DNA of 64,000 bases from the NCBI GenBank assembly GCA_905221605.1, contig CAJNDS010000673.1, positions 1 through 64,000 of the forward strand. Direction: 5' to 3'. Position 1 is the stretch's first letter, and each line of letters begins with the position of its first letter. The notes under the pieces were generated by a model. That model did no database searches. It was given only the letters and a program-made list of their open reading frames with translations, and was not told the DNA's origin. The DNA comes from Symbiodinium natans. Lineage: Eukaryota > Sar > Dinophyceae > Suessiales > Symbiodiniaceae. The position numbers were made by a program, and so were the translations under genes. Shown piece by piece: positions 30,100-40,642 of the stretch.

Positions 30100-32463
30100 A
30101 TGCAAGTTTCTTCCTCTTCTGGCCCGCTGCTGCCTGAAGGGGGGTCGGTTGCGCAGCGTGCAGTTGCTGATCCTGGCAAGCGAAAGTCTGTGGCCACTGC
30201 AGATGAGGCCGCGTCTGGTGATGAAGAGGAACTTTGGAACAATATCTTTCCCAGCCGTGCTTACTCTGGCCTAGAGTATGAAGAAGGAGGCGACGGTATT
30301 CGCATCGCTGGTTTGCGAGGGACAGGGCCACCGCTGTACTGTCGTATGGGTGGTGCACGGAAGCCTTTCACCGATGGTTGCGGTCTGTGCTCCCCTGGTC
30401 GATGGCCTCCCTCTGCCAGGCAGGATGCTTACGAGAATGTGAAGTTGTCCTTCCATCAGCGCCTTGCGACAAAGCTGCATAACTTTGTGGGCGCAAAGCT
30501 CAATGTGCGTGACTTAGCGTTTAAGCTTGCTGCAGGTGTTGTCAAGGAGGCCCCCTTCAGTGACGAAATGCTGGAGGAAGGCAGAAGCATCATCTGGAAG
30601 GAGCTTCGTGATGCGGGATGCCAGCTACCTGTAGAGGAGAAGAGCCCTGGTCAGCCCTTCTACCTCGCGGCCATCGAGGAACTGCTACGGCTGGCTGGGG
30701 ATCCAGATTCTGCTGCGTTTTACACAAGTCAAGACTCCTTTGCGAAAGGAGTGCGCCTAGGTGTCGGTGTGGAGCTGCCACGCGTGCCTGCTGTTTTCAC
30801 TGCCAAGGATCGATGGAGGACCTACCCAGATGGTCCTGACGGGACGGTGCTTCGGGACAACTATGTATCCGCTAAAGAACATGCAGCAGAAGTGCAAAAA
30901 CAGTTTGAGATCGAAGCGGAGCTTGGTGCCATGTACGAGACGGACTTGGAGGCTGCGTGCAGGGAGCTCGGCGAAGTGTCAGTCGCCTCGCTTGGAGCCA
31001 TCGAGAAGAAAGATGGATCCTACAGGGTGACCCATGACGCAACGCACGGCCTGTCTGTCAACAGTGTGATAAAGGTTCGGGATCAGATGCGCTGCCCTGG
31101 GGCCGGAGACCTTCGGCGAGCTTTGCAGACTTTGCCTACAGCGTTCTTCGCCCTCTCAGGGGATGTGGCGCGTGCCCATCGCCTCGTAAAGATTGCAAAG
31201 CGTGACTGGAAGCATCTTTGCTGTCGCACTGGCACCAAGAGAGATGACGTAATATGGGTGAACTGCGTGGGTACCTTTGGTGTCTCGTCAGCTGCGTACC
31301 ACTGGTGTCGTCTGATGTCAGGACTTGGGCGCTCTGCGTTCTTCTTGTTCGGCAAGTTCGGCTGGATGCAACTTGTTTACGTCGACGATCTTCTCTGGCT
31401 CGTCGGCGACAAAGGCGGCATTGAAAAGCTGATCACAGTGATCTTTTACTACTCAGCACTGGGGTTGCCGTTTGCTTGGAAGAAGTTTTCGGGTGGCCTC
31501 GTGTGCAAGTGGGTCGGTTTCGAGTTGACACTGGCTGAGAGAGCCTTAGGACTCACTGAGGGAAGGGCAAAATGGATAATCTCCTGGGTGTCGCATACTG
31601 TGGATGCTGGTGCAGTTCGAATGGCAGATTTTCGCGCAGTGCTCGGCAGGCTTTCGTTTGCGTTCACTGTACTTCCCAACTTCCGACCGCTCTTGGGACC
31701 GCTGTATGCCTGGAGTGCAGCGATGGGATCCTTCCACAGTCTTCCCTTGCCAAAGCTGGTGGTCGTGCTCTTGAACTTCTTGAAGGCTTCGCTAGAAAGA
31801 CTTGGGAGAAATGCGGCAGTCGCCGACCACTGTGATGCAGAAAGAGAGCTCTTTCGGACGGATGCCCGGGCCGAAGGCGACGAGGTGTGGATCGGGGGCT
31901 TCGCGTTAGACAATGGCACGTTGTCAGAGTGCCGCTGGTTTGCAGAGCGCATCTCGCACAACACAGGCAAATGGCTCTTTCTGGCCGGAGAGTCCTATCG
32001 TGCCATTGCATCTTTGGAGCTTCTCGCGACCTTGACAGCAGTAGTACTCTTTGGCGTTCCAGGGGGTCAACATCTTGGCTGTGCTTGCTCAGCTAGCACC
32101 GACAATCGCGGCAACGCCTTTGCCGTCTCAAAGTTGATGACGACGAAATTTCCCCTATGTGCCTTTTTATTGGAACTCGCCATGCAGCTTCAGATGAAGT
32201 CGTCAGAGCTGCAGTTGAGATGGCTTCCCAGGCTCCAGAATGTCGAAGCAGACCGGCTCACTAATGGTGATTTCACCGGCTTCAGCGATCATAAGCGGTT
32301 GCGGTTTTCGGTGGATGAGTTTCGTGGCATTTTGCTTTCGGACATGCTTGACTTGGGCTCCGATCTCTATGGCTCGATCAGGGAGGCCAAGACGAAGGGC
32401 AAGCTGCGGATTCCTAAGACGCGCAGAGAAGACACGCTCAAATGCAGAGATCCTTGGATGTAG
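30100..32463 (+). CDS. Reverse transcriptase/RNase H of the DIRS/Ngaro-type element (787 aa)
   Basis: Converts the element RNA to DNA. The N-terminal ~230 residues are unassigned. RT motifs: SVNSVIKVRDQ, LSGDVARAHR (motif A Asp), SSAAYHWCRLM, and YVDDLLWLVG (near 31,378; catalytic DD). RNase H-like residues follow: WIGGFALDNG, SLELLA (E), STDNRGNA (D) and NVEADRLTNGD (D). No Dam-like methyltransferase domain was seen, which favours an Ngaro/VIPER-like over a DIRS1/PAT-like assignment. The start codon overlaps nothing: TGA of Gag then ATG, same frame, so expression could be by reinitiation or stop readthrough. The stop lies 62 nt before repeat B1. Confidence 0.88.
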   Translation: MQVSSSSGPLLPEGGSVAQRAVADPGKRKSVATADEAASGDEEELWNNIFPSRAYSGLEYEEGGDGIRIAGLRGTGPPLYCRMGGARKPFTDGCGLCSPGRWPPSARQDAYENVKLSFHQRLATKLHNFVGAKLNVRDLAFKLAAGVVKEAPFSDEMLEEGRSIIWKELRDAGCQLPVEEKSPGQPFYLAAIEELLRLAGDPDSAAFYTSQDSFAKGVRLGVGVELPRVPAVFTAKDRWRTYPDGPDGTVLRDNYVSAKEHAAEVQKQFEIEAELGAMYETDLEAACRELGEVSVASLGAIEKKDGSYRVTHDATHGLSVNSVIKVRDQMRCPGAGDLRRALQTLPTAFFALSGDVARAHRLVKIAKRDWKHLCCRTGTKRDDVIWVNCVGTFGVSSAAYHWCRLMSGLGRSAFFLFGKFGWMQLVYVDDLLWLVGDKGGIEKLITVIFYYSALGLPFAWKKFSGGLVCKWVGFELTLAERALGLTEGRAKWIISWVSHTVDAGAVRMADFRAVLGRLSFAFTVLPNFRPLLGPLYAWSAAMGSFHSLPLPKLVVVLLNFLKASLERLGRNAAVADHCDAERELFRTDARAEGDEVWIGGFALDNGTLSECRWFAERISHNTGKWLFLAGESYRAIASLELLATLTAVVLFGVPGGQHLGCACSASTDNRGNAFAVSKLMTTKFPLCAFLLELAMQLQMKSSELQLRWLPRLQNVEADRLTNGDFTGFSDHKRLRFSVDEFRGILLSDMLDLGSDLYGSIREAKTKGKLRIPKTRREDTLKCRDPWM

Positions 32464-32525
32464 GTGCTAAGGCCTGTTCAGACCGTTGCTTCTTGGGTTT
32501 TGGCTGCTGCTTGCTCTTCGAGAGT

Positions 32526-32722
32526 GGCAGTGGTTTGCAGCAGCAGCTGTGTCGATTTATCAGCATCGGAGCTGATGTCATCTTGCTTCAGAGTTCCTGA
32601 GCTCTGTGCGATCCACCGATGGAAAAGAGCGGGAGTCCTCTGCAAGGGTGCCTCTTCGGTTTGCCGGTTTTGGTCCCGGGGTTTTGTGGGCTTCGTTTTC
32701 TTTGCTGCACGGTAGGATCCCG
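32526..32722 (+). repeat. Split direct repeat B1
   Basis: 197 bp beginning GGCAGTGGTTTGCAG and ending GGTAGGATCCCG; repeated as B2 at 32,960. Overlaps the first two bases of A2. Confidence 0.9.
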
Positions 32723-32931
32723 CGGGGTGAACACTTGCTGGGCACGAAGTGGGATCCGGGAGTGCGTTGTGTGCAGGGTAGGCTTTGCTGGCGCATTGTA
32801 GGCATTGCGTTGCTGCAGTTGCATGTTGCTTAACATGTGTACGTGCGACAGTTGTCCGAGTGTGTCACTGTGTGGGGTCGAGTATTCTTGCTCGAGTGAC
32901 TGCAGTGCCTTCGGACGGCATTCTTGTTTTC
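32721..32931 (+). repeat. Split direct repeat A2
   Basis: Second copy of A (211 bp), adjoining B1. Confidence 0.9.
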
Positions 32932-32959
32932 CCTCCCTCCCGCCCTGTGTCTGCAGGGG

Positions 32960-33156
32960 GGCAGTGGTTTGCAGCAGCAGCTGTGTCGATTTATCAGCAT
33001 CGGAGCTGATGTCATCTTGCTTCAGAGTTCCTGAGCTCTGTGCGATCCACCGATGGAAAAGAGCGGGAGTCCTCTGCAAGGGTGCCTCTTCGGTTTGCCG
33101 GTTTTGGTCCCGGGGTTTTGTGGGCTTCGTTTTCTTTGCTGCACGGTAGGATCCCG
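32960..33156 (+). repeat. Split direct repeat B2 (3' end of element)
   Basis: Second copy of B; ends GGATCCCG, after which homology stops, marking the element boundary. Confidence 0.9.
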
Positions 33157-33172
33157 ACATCGTAGGCCTGTG

Positions 33173-33418
33173 TTCGCGCAGAGGCTGCTGGACACGGAGT
33201 TGAAAATGCACGTCGATGTGCAACCCGACGAGTTCAGCGAGCGCAAGCTGAGCTTTGTGCACAAAGCTGAACGTGACCTAGAGATGGGGCACATGGACGC
33301 TGCCGAGGGCACGGCTGCAGCCGCCAGGAAGGCTACGGGACACCACATGTCTACGTGCCACAGCATCTCACCCGCCGGCGTCGTCAGCTGGCTGACATTC
33401 GCAAAGATCCGAGACCCA
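33173..33418 (+). pseudogene. Possible host exon fragment in foldback loop
   Basis: After B2 a short stretch has coding-like composition, with mostly G/C third positions. It encodes about 80 residues including TELKMHVDVQPDEFSERK and WLTFAKIR. It is preceded by CGCAG (possible acceptor) and followed by CCAG|GC (possible GC donor). No partner exons were identified and the family is not recognised. It may be an exon stranded by the foldback or DIRS insertion, or cargo. Confidence 0.3.
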
Positions 33419-33589
33419 GGCAAATCAGCGCGATCCGACCCTGCCACTGCAACCCGTGCTGAGGCGACAAAAGGGCACTCTTGTTCTCCGCTTCCCCCAA
33501 CTCCCAGGTGCAGAATCGGAAGTGCCGGTGTGGCCCTCATGTTTTGCCCCCGGGGTCCGTCCCCCGGCCCGCGCCAACCTCGAAACACT

Positions 33590-34470
33590 GCCAACCGGCG
33601 GCGGCGAGCACAACCACGACCCGACGACGACGACGACCACGATGGGTTAGGCGCACTCGTGTGAGCCAACACTTGGTTCACCCGAGGCATGACATGGTGG
33701 GCTGGAGCCGGCTGACGACGACGGCGACGCGGCGGGGACGACGACGACGCGGCGACCACAAGCGACGACGCGGCGACGACGCGGCGACGACGCGGCGACG
33801 ACGCGGCGACGACGCGGCGACGAGCGACGACGCGGCGAGGACGGGACGAGGAGACGATGGGAGCGGGACGTGGGACGACGACGCGGCGACGAACGCGATG
33901 ACGATGCGATGACTCCTGTCACCTCCAGCAGCCAGGCCTCCAGGGCCCCCACCAGCCCTCTCAGCCCTCGCTGCAGTCCCACCCAGGCCAAGCTGCACCT
34001 ACCTCAATGCCCTCCCTCCTCACCCCTGACCCAAGAGGATGGGGTGAGGATAGCGGTGAGGACAAAGACGAGGACGACGATGTTTTCTTGCAGTCTCCAG
34101 GCCCAGCCTCGGTCGGGGTCCTCACTCCTGCCCAAGAGGATGGGGTGAGAGGACGAGACGCGGCGCCGTCGGCGAGGTAGGGCAGAGGATGGAGGTAGGA
34201 TAGAGATGCGGCGATGCGGCGCCGACGCGACGACGACGCGACGACGCGGACGATGACGCGACGATGACGCGACGACGACGCAGTGACGCAGCGACAGTCG
34301 CTGCAGCTTCCAGGTGCGTCACAGGTGCACAGTCGCTGCAGGTCCCAGATGCCCTCACAGTCCTGCCGCAGGCCCTCACAGTCGCTGCAGGTCCTTGGTG
34401 CGGATAGGTGACGACGCACGAGCGACGGCGATGACGACGCGGCGACGACACGGCGACGACGCAGCCAGCA
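33590..34470. repeat. GACGACGCG-type triplet/nonamer tracts and GC-rich spacer
   Basis: Runs of GACGACGCGGC units (notably 33,710-33,900 and 34,210-34,280) with short CTGCAG-containing spacers. No gene. Large ORFs across it on both strands are compositional artefacts. Confidence 0.7.
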
Positions 34471-34497
34471 ATCACTTTGATCCTCGCCCTGATCCTC

Positions 34498-37243
34498 ACT
34501 TTGATCCTCACCTTGATCCTCACTTTGATCCTCACTCCGATCCTACGAGGCGACGACGAGGCGACGACGACGAGGCGACAGAACAACGACGGAACGCGGC
34601 GGCGACGACGACGCGGGCACGACGACGCGACGACGCGGCAACAACCGACGCGGCCACGACGCGGCGACGACGCGGGACGACGCGGGACGACGCGGCGACG
34701 ACGAGAAGGAGGTGAGGATAGGGACGACGACGCGCGACGATGAGGCGCACAGCCTCCAGCAGCCAGGCCTCTGCAGCACCCCTGCAGCTCCAGGCCAAGT
34801 TGCAACTCCCCAAGAGGGGTGAGGAAGAAGGATAGGGAGGGCGGGGGACGACAACGCGGCGACGACGCGCGCGATGATGCGACGACGACGGGACGAGAGG
34901 GGTGAGGCCAGGGTGGGGGACGACGACGCGGCGACGACGGCGACGACGACGCGGCGACGACGACGGGACGATAGCGACGGGTGTGGGTGGCAGCTAGCCG
35001 CCAGCCCTGCAGCCCTGCAGCCTTGCAGCCACCCGCTAAGCTGCACCAACCCAAGGTGAGGAAGACGACGAGACGACGCGGCGACGATGCGACGACGATG
35101 CGGCGACGACGAGCGCTCGTGGTGAGGGCCGGGGGGGGTGAGGATACGGGTGAGAGGCGGGCACGGATGACACGACGACGCGACGACGAGGACGACGTGG
35201 CGACGACGGCGCAGTGATGACGCGACGACGCGGCGATGCCAGCAGTTCCCAGCCAGCCCCCAGCCCAACCCCTCCCCCTCCAGCAGCCCAGCCTCACTGT
35301 CGCTGCCGCCCCAGCCTCGCTAGTTGCTGCAGCTCCCAGTCACTGCAGCCCGCCAGGCCTCACTGTTCGCTGCAGCTCCAGGCCCTCCCCCAGTCGCTGC
35401 AGCTCCCACGCAGTCGCTGCAGCACACGCAAACGCAAACGCAGATGCGCACGCACGCGCACACACAGACGCACACGCACACGCGCGCACACACGCACACA
35501 CGCATCACTCGAATCCTCAATCCCAAGAAGTGGTGAGGACAAGCCATGACAAGACCACGATGTGGCGACGACGACGAGGGCGACGACGAGGTACGAGCTT
35601 CGCAGCCCTTGGGGGGCTAGCGGCCTGAAAACCAGGCGCCAAAGGGCCTCTCCAGCCTCTCCAGGCCCTCTAGCCCCTCCAGCCCCTCGCCCTCCAGGTA
35701 AACAACAAATTAGAGGCGCTTCATTGCCCTTCACGGCTCTTGCCCTCCAGCCCAGGTCCTCAGCAGCCCCTCCAGCCCTCCACCCCAACTGTTCCCCTCC
35801 GACAACGAGGCGAGGAGACGGATGCGGAAGAACGATGTGCACGGAAGACGAGGAGGCCGCCATTCTCAGGCCCACCAGGCCCTTAGAAGCCCAAAGATCA
35901 CTACTTTTTTCAGGCCCACCCTGGGACTCAAAGCCCGAGTCTGAGAAGCCCCAAAGATTAGAGGCCCTCCACTGAGAAGGAAGCCCAGGCCCTTCACTGC
36001 CCTCCCGAAAGAAGCCCCACAAATTAGAGGCCCTTCTCTAACCTGGGACTCAAAGCCCGAAAGAAGCCCAGAAAATTAGAAGCCCTTCACTGCCCTCTAA
36101 GTCCTGAGACGCAAAGCCCGTGAGAAGCCCCAGAGATTAAAGGCCCTTCGCTGCCTCTAACCTGGAACTCAAAGCCCGAAAGAAACCCCAAAGATTAGAA
36201 GCCCTTCACTGTCCTCTCAACCTGTGGGGCTCAAAGCCAGAGCCGCGTTTTGCCCCAATGTTCCCCCAAATGTTACCCCAAACGCCGCGTTACCCCAATG
36301 TTACCCCTGACCCGGCGTGACCCCAATGTTACCCCTGAGCCCCCTTTACCCCAATGTTACCTTACCCCTGAGCCTGCGTTACCGATTAGGCGACGACCCG
36401 GTGAGGACAGGGCCGGTGAGGATAGGGGTGAGGATAGTGGTGAGGATAGAGGTGGGGGGCCGATGACACGACGAGGCCGGCGCGGGTGGTGAGGATCGGG
36501 GTGATGGTGAGGGGCTACCGGTGAGGATAAAGGCGGGGGGACGACGAGTGCACGACGATCAGCGCTGGTGGTGCGAGGGCCCAGGGTGAGGATATGTGAG
36601 GATATGGGGCTACCGGTGAGGATAGGTGAGGATAGGGGTGAGAATAGAGGCGGGGGCGATGACACGACGAGGCCGGCTCAGTGTCGTTCGTCGCCTCGTC
36701 ATCGCGTGGTGAGGCAAAGCCCTTGGCAGGCCTGGCCTGGGCTGCAGTGCTGCAGGGGCTGCAGGTGGGCAGGCTGGCTGCAGTTGTGGAGGCTGGGGGC
36801 TGCAGGAGTGGCTGCAGTGGCTGCAGGGGTTGTGGCTGCAGGAGCTGCAGTGAAGGGGCTGCAGGGGCTGCAGGTGCTGGAGGACTGGGCTGGAGGGACT
36901 GGGGGGCTGCAGCAGCTGCAGGACATTTTGGCGTAACGCGCCTCGTGCGTCGTCACGGCCAGGTAGGCAAGATTTGTGGCAACATATGCGTGGCAACATT
37001 TGCGTGCAACATTTGCGTGACAACATTTGTGGCAACATTTGCGTGGCAACATCTGCGTGGTCACCCCCGGTCCTCACCACCCGCGCCGCCACTGCAGCCA
37101 CTGCCCCTTGCACAGCCACTGCAGCCCTGCAGCCCCTGCAGCCCTTGCTTCAACTTGCAGCCACTGCCACCCTCCTGCCTGAGCCCTTGCAGCCAGGCCC
37201 TCCAGCTCCCAGAATGTACCTCCAAATGTCACCCCACATGTTA
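34498..37243 (-). repeat. Right arm of foldback, inner part
   Basis: The reverse complement of 20,270-23,003, in the same order of sub-blocks: TGATCCTCACT run, GACGACGCG tracts, CTGCAG block, ~60-bp repeats (about 35,880-36,240), GGGGTAACATTG-type repeats, GGTGAGGAT repeats, TTGCGTGGCAACA islands. The arm is cut at 37,243 by the copia element and resumes at 49,812. Minor length differences (for example a segment near 21,540-21,620 missing here) show the arms have diverged since formation. Confidence 0.85.
37239..37243. repeat. Target-site duplication TGTTA, left
   Basis: The uninterrupted sequence in the other arm (complement of about 20,265-20,275) reads …CACATGTTACGACG. Here it is split into …CACATGTTA | element | TGTTACGACG…, giving a 5-bp duplication as expected for Ty1/copia. 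Confidence 0.85.
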
Positions 37244-37774
37244 AGTTGATATATGTGACCCTCCTAGTTTCCCAGTTGACACGTGATGTGCACTTGAGTT
37301 GCTATGAGTGTGAAGCATAGGCACGAGGACATGTCAGGCAGTGCAGATTTCTTTTGGCTTGGTGAGACCTTGTTTGAGTGGGAAGAACCGTTTTCTGTTC
37401 GTTTTCTCGAAACTCGTTTGTCGGAACTCGTTTCCTGTTTGTGACCTGGTATTTGGTGACCAGAAGTGACTCAAGCCAGTTTAGGTCTGCACAGAGCTCA
37501 GCAGAGCACCTAAGAGGTGCTAGGAACCTACCCACAGTGTTTAGGAGTAGAAGTTCCATGGCTGAGTGTTTTTACCTGAAGTACCTTTGTTTTCCCATGT
37601 CTGGCAGACAGTGTTTGAAGCTGGAGAGCCGTGCTCGCATTGGCTCAAGACGAGCGGAGCTCGAGAAGCTGTGAACAGCGCAGTGAAAAGAGTCCGCACT
37701 TCGTGCTGTGAGGGTTAAGTGTAGTCTTGACCTGAGGTCCCTTAGGCCCCGTAGCTGTGCCACGAGTTTCAACG
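37244..37774 (+). repeat. 5' LTR of copia element
   Basis: 531 bp, begins AGTTGATATATG and ends TTTCAACG (short inverted GTTGA/TCAAC ends). It contains TTGGCTCAAG, a spliced-leader-like 10-mer, at 37,640-37,649. Confidence 0.9.
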
Positions 37775-37786
37775 TGGTAGCGGAGC
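37775..37786 (+). promoter_or_regulatory. Primer-binding-site-like sequence
   Basis: TGGTAGCGGAGC directly after the 5' LTR, close to the usual initiator-tRNA-Met site TGGTAGCAGAG. It is the probable start site for minus-strand cDNA synthesis. Confidence 0.7.
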
Positions 37787-37799
37787 TTCGTGCTCCAGC

Positions 37800-39656
37800 A
37801 TGGACACTGGTGAAGAACGTGTGCCTGGACGAGACCGTTCTCCGAGAGGCCGCAGTGCAAGCAGCCTGAGTTCCACAGGGCTTTCTGGTGCAAGGTCACC
37901 AAGTGCCCGTGGGAGAAGAGAACGTGGAAGGTCTTTGCCAGCGCGACCAGCTTCAGTTCCACGCGGAGTAGACCCAAGGCAGTGGACAGCTACGACTGGA
38001 GCAGGCCATCAGCCACCAGTCGGGGCTGTGCCTTCGTTTGGACCTCAGTTCTACCAGATGGGAACACCCCCTCAGACGGCACCACAAGAACCCCTTCAAG
38101 TTCCGAATATGCAGTTGCCCGTTGCACCTGGAGTAGCTCAACAGATGGAGTTCACGAGAGCAATGCTGCAAGCGCAGGACGAGCAAATCCGACAGCAGGC
38201 AGCTCAACTTCAACAGATGAGTGCCATGCTTACGCAAGCATTGCAGCTTGCAAGTGCGAATGCTGCCAATGCGCATATTGCAGCAGCTGCAGCTTCATCG
38301 TCGACGAGTCCTACACCTGGAGGAGACCCCTCAGCAGCACCTGCGAATGCATCGACTCCTGTGGACATGGAAGTAGACTCTGGTGTACGAAACAAGAGAG
38401 CAGAGGGTTACATTCCACAGTTGCCTCAGCTGAACTATGCGTCCATGACGAGCAGACATGCTGAAATCCGAGTTTGGACAGCCTACAGAGACGAACTTAC
38501 GAGTTGGCTTTGTTTGCTCGACGACCGCTACGCTACGGAATTGCAAGAAGCGATCAGTAGCAATGTGGAAGTCTTGCAAGTGAGGCTTGAAGCCGGGAAA
38601 GCAGCCCGGTCAACCAAACTTTGGTTTTTGCTTCGTCAGTCCATGAGCAAGTTCCAACGTGGGCAAGATTTGGTGCATCTCATCGAGGTGAAACAAATGG
38701 GAGCAAGTGCCGGATACGAACTCTGGCGCTCGTTGAACAACGAATTGTCAGTTCGCTCCAGAGTGGAGGGACAGGCCCTCCGCGAACAGGCGTTAGGCCT
38801 GGTGCCACCAAAGCATCTCAAGCGACCACTTGATGTCGCCAGGTGGTACACCACCGAGCTTCTCAAGTTCGAGGCGCAGGTGAAGCATCGCTTCCCGGAG
38901 TTGCTCATCGGAGAACAAGAGGGAGTCCTGTGCCTGATGAAGCACTTGGATTCTGAGACCAAGAGATATCTGCTCCTCCATCACTCAACAAAGAGCATGG
39001 GTGAGCTGATGACTGGTTTGCAGTTTTACGACGAGCAGCTTCGTGTGATGGACTTCCAGAGAGAAGGAGCATCCGGGTATGCGAATGCCTTCAAGGGTGG
39101 CAGAGGCGGAAAGGGCGACAGAGACAAGAGCAACAAAGGCCCCAAGGGCAACAAAGGCAACAAAGGCGAGAAAGGAGAAAAGGGACAGAAGGGTGGCAAA
39201 GCGAAAGGAAAGGACAAGAAAGGTGACCAAGGCGGAAAAGGAGACAGAGCTCGGAGCAAGAGCAGAGAGGCGAAGAAGACGGATGTCTGCCGGAACTGCG
39301 GGAAGACTGGACACTGGGCACGCGACTGCTGGGCACCTCCGAAGGACAAAGCCGCAGCGGCGACGAGCCAGGCCGTTACGACGCAGCCAGAGGCACCATC
39401 GTCTTCATCGTCTACATCGGCGAAAGCAGCAGCGCAGCCCACAACCAAAGGCAGTGGAAAAGCACAGTCATCAATCAAGACGTTTCTGGAAGGATATCAC
39501 TTCGGTATGATGCTCACGAACCAGGTGGTTAGTTTTCCTTCAGATGATCGCGTTTACTGGTTGATTGACTCTGGTAGTTCGTTCCACATCATCACGAGAG
39601 AGACGCTTGAGAGCAACCACGTGAAGATCCTGAGTTGGTTTAGAAGGACGCCCTAA
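37800..39656 (+). CDS. Copia Gag and start of protease (618 aa)
   Basis: Gag packages element RNA; the C-terminus begins the aspartic protease. The N-terminal 160 residues are Ser/Arg/Gln/Pro-rich and unstructured. The central part (about 200-420) is the helical Gag domain. A Lys/Gly-rich tract (about 430-490) precedes a CCHC zinc knuckle CRNCGKTGHWARDC (from residue 497). The protease active site LIDSGSSFHI has its Asp at 590. The frame ends at TAA 39,654-39,656, 22 residues after this motif, which is too early for a protease. The rest of the protease lies in the +1 frame from 39,634, so either programmed +1 frameshifting or a lesion is involved. ATG 37,800 is 14 nt after the primer-binding-like site. 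Confidence 0.88.
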   Translation: MDTGEERVPGRDRSPRGRSASSLSSTGLSGARSPSARGRRERGRSLPARPASVPRGVDPRQWTATTGAGHQPPVGAVPSFGPQFYQMGTPPQTAPQEPLQVPNMQLPVAPGVAQQMEFTRAMLQAQDEQIRQQAAQLQQMSAMLTQALQLASANAANAHIAAAAASSSTSPTPGGDPSAAPANASTPVDMEVDSGVRNKRAEGYIPQLPQLNYASMTSRHAEIRVWTAYRDELTSWLCLLDDRYATELQEAISSNVEVLQVRLEAGKAARSTKLWFLLRQSMSKFQRGQDLVHLIEVKQMGASAGYELWRSLNNELSVRSRVEGQALREQALGLVPPKHLKRPLDVARWYTTELLKFEAQVKHRFPELLIGEQEGVLCLMKHLDSETKRYLLLHHSTKSMGELMTGLQFYDEQLRVMDFQREGASGYANAFKGGRGGKGDRDKSNKGPKGNKGNKGEKGEKGQKGGKAKGKDKKGDQGGKGDRARSKSREAKKTDVCRNCGKTGHWARDCWAPPKDKAAAATSQAVTTQPEAPSSSSSTSAKAAAQPTTKGSGKAQSSIKTFLEGYHFGMMLTNQVVSFPSDDRVYWLIDSGSSFHIITRETLESNHVKILSWFRRTP

Positions 39657-40642
39657 GTCATATGCGGAGACTGCGACTGGAGATTCCGTTGAAATTGGCG
39701 GATCAACACATGTTTTAGTGGAAGTTTGCTTTGAAACCACCACCCCAGCATCATCGAAGAGCAGTTCTGAGCATGAGGGTGACGCTGTGTACATGTGTAG
39801 GGCTAGGTTTGAAGCCGTCATTTCCGATCAGATCAAGCACAATTTGCTGAACATCAACTTGCTTTGTCAGAATGGAGGTTGGGAGCCAGCGATGTGCGAC
39901 CAGCAGGGCGTAATTACCGTCCGAAAGCACGGCGTAACGCTGAGACCAACCATGTTTGCTTCAGTTAGTTGGCTTGCGTCAGTTCGGAATGACCATCCTT
40001 TAGCGCTGAAACCGCAAGATTTGATCGCCAAAACGGAACAGTTTCGTCGAAGTCGGTCTCGCAAGTCGTCTTCGAGTCGTGATTTTCATCGTTCGACTTC
40101 GAATCGAGGTCATCGCAGCTCTGCGAGAGTGTGTGTTGAGCCCGAAAACCCCGAATTGCTGGATGTTTCATGTCTTGATGAGGTAGTTGATTGCGAGTTT
40201 CAGACGAGCCACGAACATGTTGACCTGGACCAAGGCGAAGCTAAGGACAGACTAAGGACAGTCGGTGACGTTTCCGGCTCTGCGAGGGATCAACTTCAAT
40301 TTTTCAGTCATGTGGATACACCAGTTGTTCGTGAGCTTGATAGGGATGAGCGCTTGATTTTTAGTGAAGACAACAGCGTTATCTCACACAAGCAACAGGA
40401 CAACAGCACCACACCAGCAGTCGAGCGGCTTGTATTTGAAAATGACAGCAGCGTTATCTCACACAAGCAACAGGACAACAGCACCACACCAGCAGTTGAG
40501 CGTCTTGTGCATGAGCATGGTAGGGAAACAGTTGTCTGTCGTGCTTGCTTGGAGGATTTCCCTGATGAGGTTGAGACTGGCAGCTTGGATTGCTCAAAGA
40601 GGCGAAGTTTTCCTAGAGCAGGACAGATAGGAGACCGCCGCT
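39634..40642 (+). CDS. Copia protease C-terminal part and linker, +1 frame
   Basis: No start codon of its own is needed: the frame opens at 39,634 and overlaps the Gag-PR frame by 23 nt. Reading LEGRPKSYAETATGDSVEIGG and then LLNINLLCQNGG with ITVRKHGVTL gives the second half of a copia protease. It continues into a Ser/Arg-rich and acidic linker with a tandem duplication of VISHKQQDNSTTPAVERL (about 40,380-40,505) and a CRACLEDF motif. The frame stays open until 42,351, overlapping the next ORF for 1.7 kb. From about 40,643 the other frame looks more protein-like until near the end, where this frame gives a proline-rich, RS-rich tail (PIPPPPPVPRPERT, DRSRSPSP). Confidence 0.6.

Larger units (their letters stand above)
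26341..33156 (+). mobile_element. DIRS/Ngaro-type tyrosine-recombinase retrotransposon (complete)
   Basis: A 6.8-kb element bounded by split direct repeats in the order A1 (26,341-26,551), ORFs, B1 (32,526-32,722), A2 (32,721-32,931), B2 (32,960-33,156). This A1-B1-A2-B2 layout is diagnostic of PAT/Ngaro-like YR retrotransposons, which integrate through a circular intermediate and make no target duplication; none was seen. It encodes a tyrosine recombinase, a Gag-like zinc-finger protein and an RT/RNase H protein, all in the same reading frame and all uninterrupted. Order is YR-Gag-RT, unlike the usual Gag-RT-YR. It sits in the loop of the foldback structure. Confidence 0.85.
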
